Part shown: positions 43,301-51,964 of the stretch, piece after piece
How the letters are laid out: every line of letters starts with the position of its first letter
How positions within the stretch are numbered: the stretch's first letter is position 1
Assembly: GCA_028277745.1 (NCBI GenBank)
Contig: JANQFR010000054.1
Coordinates: forward strand, 1-59,857
DNA length: 59,857 nt
Direction of reading: 5' to 3'
Source: Phycisphaeraceae bacterium
GTDB lineage: Bacteria; Planctomycetota; Phycisphaerae; Phycisphaerales; Phycisphaeraceae
Made by a program: the position numbers and the translations under genes
Notes under the pieces: generated by a model
What the model saw: the letters and a program-made list of their open reading frames with translations, nothing else
Database searches by the model: none
Told to the model about the DNA's origin: nothing

Positions 43301-43915
43301 CTACCGCCGGACGCGCTGCAGCAGCAGCAACCCTCCCGAAACCGCCAGCACCAGGCTCGCCGGCTCGGGGATCGGCTCGATGCGGAGGTTGTCGATGTAC
43401 AGCACGCCCGGGTCGTAACCCTCGGTGGTGGTGCTCCAGATCCGGGCCTGCGTCCAGTCGATGCCCGGGTCGCCGCCGACGCCGGGGGTCGCGAAATCAA
43501 ACTCATAGGTGTTCGTGCTCCCGTCGGTCGGGATCTCGTACGAACCCAGGCTGGTGTTGGCGCCGTTGTGCCAGATCCAGATCCCGACCGACACCGCCCC
43601 TTCGCCGGGGTCCTCATTCGGGCCGGTTATGTCCAGCAGGATCTTGGCGCCGGTTTTCTGCGCCGCGTTCAAGGCGGCGAAGTCCAGGGCCCAGTTCCCG
43701 GTCTGCATGCCCCAGGAAAACCCCACCGGCGCATCGTACGCCGCGGCGTGCGTCCCCTCGGTCACGCCGGTGGTCGTGGAGTAGCCGGCGATGCTGCCCC
43801 ACCCCTGACTGGCGTTCTCCCAACTGTAAATCACCTCCGCCTGAGCACTGACGCTGCCCCCCGCGCACCACAACGCGGCCAAACCCGCGGCGACAGCCAT
43901 AGATAAACGTTTCAT
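43301..43915 (-). CDS. PEP-CTERM exported protein
   Basis: A 204-residue protein with a signal peptide (1-27), a beta-rich body (WNEN-type strands; GIWIWHNGANTSLGSYEIP; YIDNLRIEP) and the sorting tail IPEPASLVLAVSGGLLLLQ plus RVRR. It resembles carbohydrate-binding-like PEP-CTERM proteins common in Planctomycetota. The ATG has CAGGAGG seven bases upstream. A candidate promoter with a long leader lies at 44070. Processed by an exosortase not encoded here. Confidence 0.88.
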   Translation of the reverse strand: MKRLSMAVAAGLAALWCAGGSVSAQAEVIYSWENASQGWGSIAGYSTTTGVTEGTHAAAYDAPVGFSWGMQTGNWALDFAALNAAQKTGAKILLDITGPNEDPGEGAVSVGIWIWHNGANTSLGSYEIPTDGSTNTYEFDFATPGVGGDPGIDWTQARIWSTTTEGYDPGVLYIDNLRIEPIPEPASLVLAVSGGLLLLQRVRR

Positions 43916-44069
43916 GTCAAAACCTCCTGGAAATGAAATGAGAAGACAGACTTAACGACTCCACCGAGTCCAATCACACGCTCAAGACAGGCCGACGCGC
44001 CGATTCAACCTCCGGCGCCAATGATTCAGGAAACCAAAAATTGCAACAATTGCTCTATATGCACCTATG

Positions 44070-44097
44070 ATGATACACTTTTGCTCTACGGAGTCAA
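44070..44097 (-). promoter_or_regulatory. Candidate promoter of the PEP-CTERM gene
   Basis: On the minus strand: TTGACT, 16 bases, TATCAT. It is in an AT-rich island about 150 bases before the start codon, giving a long 5' leader. Confidence 0.5.
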
Positions 44098-44162
44098 TCA
44101 TTAACTGCGCAATCCGGTCTCACCATGCCCTGCGGCATCCAACCCGTGACCCCCCGCTCAGA

Positions 44163-45443
44163 TCACGGCCCCGCCTGACCCGCAACGGGCAGCGCCCGTA
44201 GGACCACCTCCCCCAGGTCCAGCGGCTCGTCCGACTCGCCCCCGGGCAGCAGATCGATGGTGAACTTGGCGCGGGGCGCCAGGACGCCCCGGGGGGCCAA
44301 CAGCCGGTACCGGCCCGGGGGCAGACGCTCGACGCGGAAACGGCCGTCGGCATCGAGCGGCGCCTCCACGCGGTACGCCCTGCCGGCCTCGGAATTGACC
44401 AATTGCCTATACCCATCAAAGTCAATGGGGCGGCCGTGGTTCCAGTGCGGCGTTTGAAGCTGAAGCGTGACGACCGCGTCCGCGCGGTCCGCCCCTGCCG
44501 GCAGCACGACGCGCCCCGTCACCGGCCGCCCCCGCCCCCCAAGCGTCGCCGCCACGGTCTCGCCCGCCCGCAACTCCAGCCAGTGCATCCGGCCCATCAG
44601 CCAGACCTCCTGGCCCGCGTCGGTCACCACCGGCTGAAAAAACTGATACGTCCCCGGCGGGACACGCCCCGCCTCGAACCGGCCCCGCTCATCGGTCGTC
44701 ATCCGGTGCGAGATCGTCACGTACGGCGAGTCCTCCGACAACGTGCGGCGCAACACCACACGCCGTTTGGGCATCGGACGCCCCGCCGGGTCCAGCAGCC
44801 GGCCTTCCAGTCGGCTCCACGGCTCAAGCGTCAACACCGCCGGCTCGCCGGGGTCCTCCATGGTGACGATCGCGTAACCCTCGTCCGACGCCGCCACGAT
44901 CGTGCAGGGGTCCGTCTCCGGCGGCAAACGAAAGACGCCGTCGGCGTCGGTCAACGTTTCCTCATCGCCGGCGCGGCTGAACAGCATGCCGTTGCTCACC
45001 CGCCCTCTGCGGCTGACCGTCGCGAGCAACACACTCACGTGCTCCGCCGGCTCGCCGTCGACCCCCCGCACCGTGCCGGTCGTCGCCGCCGCCGGCTTGA
45101 GCCGGAAGGTCAGCCGCGGGTTTTCTTCTTCGCGACGGATGACGCGCGACACCGCCGGGTGATACCCCTCGGCCTCGATCCGGATGCGAAACGCCCACCA
45201 CGCCCGTGGCCAGTCCCAGACGAAACCCCCATCCCTCCCGGCCGCTTCCAGATGGTCCTGCCAGCTGCGGATGTGGGGCCAGTGCGGATCGTGCCGACAG
45301 ACCCGCCGCACAAACACCTCCACCGGCTCGCCCGTCGCGTCGTCCACCACCGTCCCGCTCACCGTCACCGCAAACGCTCCGGGCGCCACGGCCGACGCCG
45401 CCAACCACCCCAACGCCAACATCAGACGGCACAAGCCCGGCAT
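44163..45443 (-). CDS. Exported protein with carboxypeptidase-regulatory-like repeats
   Basis: A 426-residue protein with a signal peptide (1-26) and several Ig-like/CarboxypepD_reg repeats, each with a SGTVVDDATGEPV, GTVRGVDGEPA or EGRLLDPAGRPMP opening and a DADGVFRLP, TDERGRFEAG or DADGRFRVERLPPGRYRLLA closing. Such repeats form beta-sandwich modules of surface proteins. No enzymatic domain. GGAG supports the ATG at 45443. Confidence 0.83.
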   Translation of the reverse strand: MPGLCRLMLALGWLAASAVAPGAFAVTVSGTVVDDATGEPVEVFVRRVCRHDPHWPHIRSWQDHLEAAGRDGGFVWDWPRAWWAFRIRIEAEGYHPAVSRVIRREEENPRLTFRLKPAAATTGTVRGVDGEPAEHVSVLLATVSRRGRVSNGMLFSRAGDEETLTDADGVFRLPPETDPCTIVAASDEGYAIVTMEDPGEPAVLTLEPWSRLEGRLLDPAGRPMPKRRVVLRRTLSEDSPYVTISHRMTTDERGRFEAGRVPPGTYQFFQPVVTDAGQEVWLMGRMHWLELRAGETVAATLGGRGRPVTGRVVLPAGADRADAVVTLQLQTPHWNHGRPIDFDGYRQLVNSEAGRAYRVEAPLDADGRFRVERLPPGRYRLLAPRGVLAPRAKFTIDLLPGGESDEPLDLGEVVLRALPVAGQAGP

Positions 45444-45620
45444 GGATCGTCTCTCCAACAACCATCAGACGCCCAGTCACCGACTGTATCCACAAACGCA
45501 AACCATCAGCCGCGGCGGCTTCAATCCAAACGCCTCGTCATCACATTCTACCGGCAACACGCGCGGCGCAAGATGAAAGCGTTCAATAGCATCTCAACCT
45601 GACCAGTATCGCTTGCCCAC

Positions 45621-45676
45621 GATTTAGCCGCGGGGCTTGCCCCGCGCTCATTCAACGCAAACGGTGAGGCTAAATC
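45621..45676. repeat. TTAGCC-type inverted repeat, family B
   Basis: GATTTAGCC (45621-45629) pairs with GGCTAAATC (45668-45676), enclosing the inner hairpin CGCGGGGC-CCCCGCG. It lies at the 3' end of the glycosyltransferase gene and may terminate it. Confidence 0.65.
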
Positions 45677-46946
45677 ATGAGCGCGACCGGCCCGAAGAAG
45701 TGGCTCCGCTCTGGAGTTCCTCGATCCACCGCGCCGCCGTGTGGACGCCCGGCTCCCCATCAAACCGGCCCGCAACCTCGCGGCACCGCGCTGCGAGCCC
45801 CGGCGCCCTCAACGCCCCGATCATCCCCGCCAGACGATCGGCCCGGGCCCGACCTCGCCGCAGCACCCGACCCGCGCCCAGCCGCACCACCCGCTGCGCG
45901 TTGTCCAGCTGATCCCACGCGTGCGGGATGATCAGCTGCGGCACGCCCGACGCCAGGGCCTTGCTCACCGTCCCGATCCCGCCGTGATGAACGATCGCTG
46001 CGCAGTGCGGCAGGAGCTGCCGCAGCGGCACGTACTCGAAATGGCGGATCGAATCCGGCAACGCGTCGGGCAGCTGGTCGGGCTGCCGGGTGAGCAGGAC
46101 GCCCCGCACGCCCGCGGCAAGGCAGGCCTCCGCCGACTCGCGGAACAGGTCGGCCGCGTGCATCATCCCCGTGCCGAAGGTGAACACCACCGGCGGGTCG
46201 CCCGCCCGGCAAAACGACAGCGCCTCCGCCACCGGCGGCCCGCCCGCCAGGCCCTCGAACATCGGGAAGCCCGCCACCCGCAGCTGCGCCGGCCAGTCGG
46301 GCTGCGGCGGGGCGTACCACCCCGGGAACAGCCCGATCGCCAGGTCCGGCGAAACCCACCACCGGAACACCCGCCTCACCGGCTCCAGCCCCAACTCCGC
46401 CCGCAGCCCGTTCAACGCCCCGCCCAACGCCAGCCCGCCGCCCAGGTCCAGCAGCCGCCAGTACAGCCGGCCCAGCGGACGCGGCGCCCAACGCGGCAGG
46501 GTCCAGCCCCCCATCATGATCGGCGGCGCCGTGCAGCTGGGGATGATCCACGGCATCTGGTACACGCTCGCCAGCGGCCGGCCACGCGTCTCCTGAACCA
46601 GCCGGGCCGCCATGATCGCGGGCGACGCGGCCAACACCGCGTCCCCATCCTCCGCCAGCCCGTTCAGCAGCTCGTAATGTCGACGCAGCAGGCCAGCCGC
46701 CCACCGCACGCCGACCCGCGCAGCCCGTAGCGGACGCCAGAGGTCGCGGTCCGAGAGCAGCGCATGCGTCTCTTCATCGGAGACCAGCGCAGCGAACCCG
46801 AAGCCCAGCTCCGCCGCCAGCGCCCGGTGTTCTTCATTGGCCGCCAGGGTGACCCGATGCCCCCGGCCGCGCAGCGCGAGGCCCAGCGCGATGAAGGGGA
46901 ACACATCGCCGTAGGTCCCCGCCGAAGCCAGAATAATGTGCCGCAC
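45675..46946 (-). CDS. Glycosyltransferase (GT1/GT28, UGT-like)
   Basis: A 423-residue GT-B glycosyltransferase. The N-terminal half starts ILASAGTYGDVFPFIALG. The C-terminal half carries the nucleotide-sugar site HHGGIGTVSKALASGVPQLI followed by PHAWDQLDNA, as in macrolide, sterol and rhamnosyl transferases of the UGT kind. It moves a sugar to a small acceptor such as a lipid or sterol; the exact acceptor is unknown. The start is a GTG with GGAAAGG just upstream. Confidence 0.9.
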   Translation of the reverse strand: MRHIILASAGTYGDVFPFIALGLALRGRGHRVTLAANEEHRALAAELGFGFAALVSDEETHALLSDRDLWRPLRAARVGVRWAAGLLRRHYELLNGLAEDGDAVLAASPAIMAARLVQETRGRPLASVYQMPWIIPSCTAPPIMMGGWTLPRWAPRPLGRLYWRLLDLGGGLALGGALNGLRAELGLEPVRRVFRWWVSPDLAIGLFPGWYAPPQPDWPAQLRVAGFPMFEGLAGGPPVAEALSFCRAGDPPVVFTFGTGMMHAADLFRESAEACLAAGVRGVLLTRQPDQLPDALPDSIRHFEYVPLRQLLPHCAAIVHHGGIGTVSKALASGVPQLIIPHAWDQLDNAQRVVRLGAGRVLRRGRARADRLAGMIGALRAPGLAARCREVAGRFDGEPGVHTAARWIEELQSGATSSGRSRS

Positions 46947-47040
46947 ACGCCCTTTCCTGTGAACGCCGGACAGTACGAGGTTCAGCCTCCGATTGCACGT
47001 CGGTGAGAACGGCCCGGTTCAAAGACGGGCGGCTCGGGCC

Positions 47041-47069
47041 TTGACGATACGGATTTTGTTTGGTATTCT
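47041..47069 (+). promoter_or_regulatory. Promoter of the alkyltransferase gene
   Basis: TTGACG (47041-47046), 17 bases, TATTCT (47064-47069), about 70 bases before the ATG at 47138. Confidence 0.55.
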
Positions 47070-47137
47070 ATCATCTTACGGGTCGGTGAACAACCATGGC
47101 TTGTTCGTTCGCATCTTATTTCAGAAAGGTGGGCGCC

Positions 47138-47539
47138 ATGCCGGCGACTGACAACAAAAGGCATCAATCCAAAAGCGTCCGCGCCGACCCGCGGGCCGCG
47201 ATCCTCGCCGGGCGGGTGACGGCGGGGATGACGTTTCACCAGAAGGCGTGGGCGGTGATCACCCGCATCCCCGAGGGGAAGGTGGCGACCTACGGCGACG
47301 TCGCCGCGGCGCTCGGCTCGCCGGGCGCGGCCCGGGCGGTGGGGTACGCGATGAACCAGAACCCCTACGCGCCCAAGGTCCCGTGCCACCGCGTGGTCGG
47401 CGGGACGGGCCAGTTGACCGGGTTCGCGCGCGGGCTGGACAAGAAGCGGGCGATGCTCGAAGCCGAGGGCGTGCCGCTCCGCGGCGAGAAGGTCGACCTC
47501 AAGGCGTGCCGGGTGCGCGTGGAGGAGCTGAAGCCGTAG
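47138..47539 (+). CDS. Methylated-DNA-protein cysteine methyltransferase-like protein
   Basis: A 133-residue protein made only of the DNA-binding/active-site domain of O6-alkylguanine-DNA alkyltransferases: IPEGKVATYGDVAAALG, ARAVGYAMNQNP and the active-site PCHRVVGGTGQLTGF. The acceptor cysteine is present, so it is not an alkyltransferase-like protein with Trp/Ala in its place. The N-terminal domain of Ogt/Ada is missing. AAAGGTGG before 47138 supports this start; an ATG at 47096 would add 14 residues. Confidence 0.9.
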   Translation: MPATDNKRHQSKSVRADPRAAILAGRVTAGMTFHQKAWAVITRIPEGKVATYGDVAAALGSPGAARAVGYAMNQNPYAPKVPCHRVVGGTGQLTGFARGLDKKRAMLEAEGVPLRGEKVDLKACRVRVEELKP

Positions 47540-47578
47540 AATCGGGCGATCGCGGTCCGCCGGGAGATGTTGCCGGTG

Positions 47579-48097
47579 ATGAAGAGACGCATCATCCGCT
47601 GGGGCATGGTGTTGATCGCGCTGTTGTCGGTCGTGAGTTGGATCGACAGCTACTTTCATGACGTCTGGGTCCTTAAAGAGCATCCCCCTCAGGGTTTTAC
47701 GATCGTTCGTGAGCCAGGAACGGTTTTAATCTGCCGCACGTTCGGATTGCATTCTTTCAAGAGACCATCGGGTTTCCATGTGAGTTACAAAGCGACGCAG
47801 GGGGCGGTGACGGCGGAAAAAATCGGCCCGGCAACGTGGGCGGCGCCGGGGTTGGCGGTTCACATCGAGCCGAACCGTGGCGGGATGGGTGTTGATGCGT
47901 TGGTGATTTCACACGCGCTGCTCACGGGCGTGTTGGTGGCGTTGGCGGCTTTGGCGTGGCGGCTCACACGAACACGGCGGAAGCGGCACCAATGCTTGGC
48001 GTGCGGTTACGACCTGCGCGGGTTGGCGAACGACGCGGCGTGCCCCGAATGCGGCGTGACCAACAGCGGCGGCCCGCCGCGGGAGCCGGCCCCGTGA
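47579..48097 (+). CDS. Membrane protein with C-terminal zinc ribbon, copy 1
   Basis: A 172-residue protein: an N-terminal membrane helix (MVLIALLSVVSWIDSYF), a soluble extracytoplasmic part, a second helix (ALLTGVLVALAALAWRL) and the zinc ribbon CLACGYDLRGL...CPECG. This ribbon is common in small planctomycete membrane proteins of unknown role. The stop overlaps the GTG of the next gene (GTGA), and the two proteins are clear duplicates. Confidence 0.75.
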   Translation: MKRRIIRWGMVLIALLSVVSWIDSYFHDVWVLKEHPPQGFTIVREPGTVLICRTFGLHSFKRPSGFHVSYKATQGAVTAEKIGPATWAAPGLAVHIEPNRGGMGVDALVISHALLTGVLVALAALAWRLTRTRRKRHQCLACGYDLRGLANDAACPECGVTNSGGPPREPAP

Positions 48098-48600
48098 CGA
48101 AACGACGCGTCATCCGCTGGGCTATGGTGTTGATCGCGCTGTTGTCGGTCGTCAGCCTGATCGACAGCTACTTTCATGACGTCTGGGCCCGCCAGTGGAT
48201 CGGCACGCAGACACTGCTCGCGGTAGGCCGTAAGCCAGGAGTTGTGATGGTCTGGCTCATGTTCGGATTAAGCCCTGACATGGGGCCACAGGAGCCTTTC
48301 ACCTTCGACTACCTGGCGACTCAGGGGTCGCGCTCGGTCTGGGGGGATGACCCGCCATCGTTGGAGGCGCCGGGGGTTTCGATTTATTTCGATCCGAACC
48401 GCAAGGGGACCGTCATAGATGCGCTGGTGATCTCACATGCGTTGTTCACCGGCGTGTTGATCGCGTTGGCGTGCCTGACATGGTGGCTCACGCGGGTGCC
48501 GCGGGAACCGCATCAATGCCCGGCGTGCGGTTACGACCTACGCGGATTAGCGGGCGACGCGGCGTGCCCGGAGTGCGGGGCGGCGAAGAGCGGCGGTTGA
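48094..48600 (+). CDS. Membrane protein with C-terminal zinc ribbon, copy 2
   Basis: A 168-residue paralogue of the preceding gene. The first 30 residues (RVIRWAMVLIALLSVVS; DSYFHDVW) and the last 60 (DALVISHALFTGVLIALA; CPACGYDLRGLAGDAACPECG) are nearly identical, also at DNA level, while the middle has diverged. It starts with GTG overlapping the upstream stop, so the pair is translationally coupled. Confidence 0.75.
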   Translation: MTKRRVIRWAMVLIALLSVVSLIDSYFHDVWARQWIGTQTLLAVGRKPGVVMVWLMFGLSPDMGPQEPFTFDYLATQGSRSVWGDDPPSLEAPGVSIYFDPNRKGTVIDALVISHALFTGVLIALACLTWWLTRVPREPHQCPACGYDLRGLAGDAACPECGAAKSGG

Positions 48601-48697
48601 GGATTCGGAGGCGTTTCCGGTGGGGCTGACATTGAAAAACATGAAAACGGACAGGGCCGAAAGAGACCCGAGCCTGCCGCGGCGTGAGAACGCGCCT

Positions 48698-49012
48698 TCA
48701 CTCACTGGGATGCGCCGCCCGCGCCGCCCACGCCAGCAGCGCGAGGCAGCCAAGCCCGATCAGCACGCATCCGAGGTATTCGCCGGCGATGGCCCCCACC
48801 ACCCACGTGAAGCCGAGCACCAACGCGAAAGTGACCGCCGCCCATACCGCCATCCGCAGCGGGCGATAGCGGTTGGCGAGGTAGGTCGACGAGCCGAGGT
48901 AGTTCGGGTCGAACGCGACGCCGCACTCGGGGCAGACGTCCCGCGACCGGCCGGTGAGGTCGTAGCCGCAGCGTGGGCACTTGAGCCCGTGATGGCCGGT
49001 CGCGTTCGGCAT
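48698..49012 (-). CDS. Small zinc-ribbon membrane protein
   Basis: A 104-residue protein with the zinc ribbon at the N-terminus (CPRCGYDLTGRSRDVCPECG, about residues 12-31) and two membrane helices after it (AVWAAVTFALVLGFTWVVG; LGCVLIGLGCLALLAWAAR). Order reversed relative to the two genes at 47579 and 48094, but the ribbon is the same type. No function known. ATG at 49012; weak ribosome binding site. Confidence 0.65.
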   Translation of the reverse strand: MPNATGHHGLKCPRCGYDLTGRSRDVCPECGVAFDPNYLGSSTYLANRYRPLRMAVWAAVTFALVLGFTWVVGAIAGEYLGCVLIGLGCLALLAWAARAAHPSE

Positions 49013-49120
49013 ACGGTCAGCATAACCGCCCGTAGGATCACGGCGCGCGGGCGGTCCGGCGCCGAGCGGGTGAGGCTCACACAAATCCGACTTCAAACGG
49101 GTGCGTACCGACGTCCCTTG

Positions 49121-49142
49121 GCCCCGCATACGCATGCGGGGC
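49121..49142. repeat. GC-rich palindrome, family C, copy 2
   Basis: GCCCCGCAT, ACGC, ATGCGGGGC. Nearly the same as 43229-43252, and both are followed by TCCGG. Confidence 0.65.
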
Positions 49143-49167
49143 TCCGGCGTTGTTATGAAAAGCTCTC

Positions 49168-49197
49168 GAAGCCCAGGGACCGCGGTCCCCGGGCTTC
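49168..49197 (-). terminator. Terminator of the ExbB/ExbD operon
   Basis: GAAGCCCAGGGACC pairs almost perfectly with GGTCCCCGGGCTTC around a two-base loop, just after the stop codon of the last gene. The run of T needed on the minus strand is short (CTTTT). Confidence 0.65.
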
Positions 49198-49201
49198 GGT
49201 C

Positions 49202-51103
49202 TTATTTTTTCCCCAGCGCTTCGGGCGGGCAGAGCAGGACGGAGAAGACGCACTTGCCCGGGCCGTTCTCGATGCGGATGAGGATCGTGTTGAAGCCCTT
49301 GCGGAAGGGGACGCGGCGGTAGCCCTCGCCGAGGTTCCAGGCGGACTGGCCGAAGTCCTGCCAGACGACCTCGCCGTTGACCCAGACGCGGGCGGCGTCG
49401 TCGGAGGCGATGGAGATGAGCATGTCGCGGTCGTGGTCGAAGAAGACCTCGGTGTAGGCGTAGTAGGTGGAGGCGCCGTAGACCTTGGGCGGCTCGACAC
49501 GGATGTGGTCGGCCTGGTGGAAGGCCCAGCGGAGGGTCTGGTAGGGGTGGCCGGGTTTATTGGCGTACTTGCCGTCGGTGTACTCGGCGTCGAAGTCGAT
49601 CTCGTACTCGGGGGGGTGGACGCGGTCGAAGTCGATCTGGCTGTGGTTCTCCCAGGGGCCGATGATGTACCAGGTGTCGATGTAGAGCCAGCCGGCGCGG
49701 GCGGAGTCCTGGGTGAACATGCGTCCGGGCATGGCCTCGGCGAGGACCTTGCCGCTGGGGAGCTGGATGCGGTCGCCGCGTGTGCCGCGGACCATGTCGG
49801 CGCCCTGACTCCAGTCGGCCTGCATGCCGCTGGAGTCGCCCTCGCCGCCGGTGTTGAGGTTGAAGCCCATGAGGCCGGTGAGGTCGACGACCTGTCGCCC
49901 GCCGCCGCTGATGGCGCGGTGCATCATGGCCTGTCGGGCGAAGCGGTTGCCGGGGTTCTCGCTACGGGCGGCGAGGCCCTTGGCCTGGGCGAGCAGGCTG
50001 TCGCTGCGCAGGGCCATGTCCTGGGACTCGGCGGCGGCGTGCTGGAGGGTCTGGCGGAACTGGTTGAGGTCGCCAACGGTGCTGATGGGCTGCTCGCGGA
50101 GCTGCTGGCCCAGCTCGGGCCGGTCGGGCCGGGTGGTGTTGAGGGTGTCCTGGGCCTGGGCGAAGCCGGTGTTCTCGACCATGGCCAGCTCGGCGGCGCG
50201 GATGTCGTCGTGGGCGTCGTGGATGTGCTGTTCGAGCTGGGCGGCCTGGTCATACAGCTCGGCGGGGTCCTGGGCGGCGAGCTGCTCGGCGGGGGGGATC
50301 GGCCGGGGCGGGGGCGGGGCCTTGGCGGAGGACGTGTCGTTGATCGTGTCGATGTCCTGGCGCTTGGCGCTGAGCTGCTGGGCGAGTTCGGCGACCGCCT
50401 CGGCCTGGCGTGCGGCGGCCCGGGCGCGGCTGCGGCGGTCCTTCGACACATTCCGCGCCGTGGTCCGGGCCGCTTCGAGGTCCTGAGCGAGCTGCTGCGT
50501 CTGCTCGATGAACTGATCCAGCGCCTGGTCGATCTGCGTCGGGTTCTTGTTCATCTCGTCGACCTGGCGGTTCAATTCCTTGACCGCATCACTGGTCCGT
50601 TTGTTCTCGCCGGAGTCGAGGTCCTTGGTCCGGGCGAGTCGCGAGACCTCGCCGCGCAGTTGCCGGGTTTCCCGGGTCAGCCTCATCAGGTCGAGACGCG
50701 TCACATCCTCGGCGGTGCGCTCCTGGAGCTGCTCGAACGTCTTCTCACGCACCTCCTCGAGCTCCTCGCGCACCTCCATCAGCTCGTGAAGGCGCTGGGC
50801 GATCTCGCGTTTTTCGCGCCGCTGGGCCTCGCGCTTGAGCTTCTCGACCTGCTCGCGGTTGAGCGGCTGCTCCTGCCGGCGGCGACGCTCGCGCTCCTGT
50901 CGTTCAAGCTCGCGCTTCTGCACCTCGGCGGTGCGCTGCTCCTCCTGGCTGAGGTCGAACACCATCTGCGTCTGCCCGAAGGGCTGCAGCGCGAACCAGA
51001 ACACGACGTGAACGAGCAGCGACGCGCCGACCACGATCAGCCCCCAGGGCGTGCGGCGGCGGCGCGGGGGCCTGGCTTTACCGGCGGTTGTAACGGTCGT
51101 CAT
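49202..51103 (-). CDS. TonB-position coiled-coil membrane protein with C-terminal beta-sandwich
   Basis: A 633-residue protein with a single N-terminal membrane helix (WGLIVVGASLLVHVVFWFAL), a very long charged coiled coil (about 55-250), a Pro-rich spacer (APPPPRPIPP) and a C-terminal beta-rich domain (about 470-633; YIIGPWENHSQIDFD, ISIASDDAARVWVNGEVVWQD, GFNTILIRIENG) like those attached to extracellular enzymes. It lies last in an ExbB-ExbD-ExbD operon, where a TonB or TolA would be expected, and has the same topology, but no TonB C-terminal domain. It could link the proton-driven motor to the outer envelope. It overlaps the upstream exbD by 26 bases. Confidence 0.8.
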   Translation of the reverse strand: MTTVTTAGKARPPRRRRTPWGLIVVGASLLVHVVFWFALQPFGQTQMVFDLSQEEQRTAEVQKRELERQERERRRRQEQPLNREQVEKLKREAQRREKREIAQRLHELMEVREELEEVREKTFEQLQERTAEDVTRLDLMRLTRETRQLRGEVSRLARTKDLDSGENKRTSDAVKELNRQVDEMNKNPTQIDQALDQFIEQTQQLAQDLEAARTTARNVSKDRRSRARAAARQAEAVAELAQQLSAKRQDIDTINDTSSAKAPPPPRPIPPAEQLAAQDPAELYDQAAQLEQHIHDAHDDIRAAELAMVENTGFAQAQDTLNTTRPDRPELGQQLREQPISTVGDLNQFRQTLQHAAAESQDMALRSDSLLAQAKGLAARSENPGNRFARQAMMHRAISGGGRQVVDLTGLMGFNLNTGGEGDSSGMQADWSQGADMVRGTRGDRIQLPSGKVLAEAMPGRMFTQDSARAGWLYIDTWYIIGPWENHSQIDFDRVHPPEYEIDFDAEYTDGKYANKPGHPYQTLRWAFHQADHIRVEPPKVYGASTYYAYTEVFFDHDRDMLISIASDDAARVWVNGEVVWQDFGQSAWNLGEGYRRVPFRKGFNTILIRIENGPGKCVFSVLLCPPEALGKK

Positions 51104-51500
51104 AGGTCCGGATCCCCACATTGGTCAGCCCGCGGAACTGGCACATGTCCAGCACCTCGGCGACCCGGTAAAACGGGGTCTGCGCGTCGGCGTCCAGCCG
51201 CAGCCGCTGGCCGGGGTTGCGCACCGCCACGTCGCGCAGACGCTGGTGGAACTGGTTCGCCGACGCGGGCTGGCCCTCCCAGAACAACCCGCCCTCGGCG
51301 TCGACCCCCAGCACCACGATGTCATCGTCGGGCGGGAGCTTCACCGCGGAGCGCGATTCGGGAGGCGTGATGTCGATGTCCTTGTCGTCTTTCTTCAACA
51401 TGGTGGCCACGAGGAAGAAGATCAGCAGCAGGAACACCGCGTCGATCAGGGGCGACATCGCCACCTCGGCCTTGTCCCTGTTGGCGCGTTGCATCCGCAT
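51078..51500 (-). CDS. exbD: ExbD/TolR-type biopolymer transport protein, second copy
   Basis: A 140-residue protein with a single N-terminal membrane helix (MSPLIDAVFLLLIFFLVATM), including the Asp that carries protons in ExbD/TolR, and a periplasmic domain ending VLDMCQFRGLTNVGI. It works with ExbB as a proton-driven motor. The start overlaps the stop of the first exbD by one base. Confidence 0.9.
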   Translation of the reverse strand: MRMQRANRDKAEVAMSPLIDAVFLLLIFFLVATMLKKDDKDIDITPPESRSAVKLPPDDDIVVLGVDAEGGLFWEGQPASANQFHQRLRDVAVRNPGQRLRLDADAQTPFYRVAEVLDMCQFRGLTNVGIRTYDDRYNRR

Positions 51501-51952
51501 CAGCGCGGCCCCCCGATCCGCCCGGGGCGGACACGCGACCGCACGTTGTCGAAACCCTGCAACTCGAACACGTCGAGCGTGTCGATCACGGTCTGGAACG
51601 GCGTCATGCGTTCGACCACCAGCTCGACCGGCCGGGCGGCGCCGCGCTGGTCGGCGAGGGTCTGCAGGTAGGCCGCGGTCTCCCCCACGGGCTCGAACTG
51701 CACGACGCCGTAGCGGTCCTTGCCGTTCTGGGCGTACACGCGGCCGTCACGGTCGATGCCCATGAGGAAGACGTCCTCCTCGCTGTCGGCGGCGACCGCG
51801 GCGGTGGGGTCGGCGAGGGTGACGGGGATCTGCCGCTCGAACCGCTTGAGCATGCTGGTGACCAGGAAGAAGATCAACAACAGGAACACGCAGTCGATCA
51901 GGGGCGACAGGGGGACCTCGGCGTCATCACGATTGGCGCGTTTCAGGCGCAT
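51500..51952 (-). CDS. exbD: ExbD/TolR-type biopolymer transport protein, first copy
   Basis: A 150-residue paralogue of the next gene, with the same helix PLSPLIDCVFLLLIFFLV and proton-carrying Asp and a periplasmic domain (MTPFQTVIDTLDVFELQGF). Two ExbD copies in one operon are common outside Proteobacteria and could form a heteromeric stator. It follows exbB after 12 bases. Confidence 0.9.
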   Translation of the reverse strand: MRLKRANRDDAEVPLSPLIDCVFLLLIFFLVTSMLKRFERQIPVTLADPTAAVAADSEEDVFLMGIDRDGRVYAQNGKDRYGVVQFEPVGETAAYLQTLADQRGAARPVELVVERMTPFQTVIDTLDVFELQGFDNVRSRVRPGRIGGPR

Positions 51953-51964
51953 GGGGGGCTTGCC

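Noticed and set aside
48620..51370. 916-aa plus-strand open frame opposite the TonB-analogue gene
   Set aside because: Leu/Gly/Ala-rich antisense artefact; the minus-strand operon accounts for the region.
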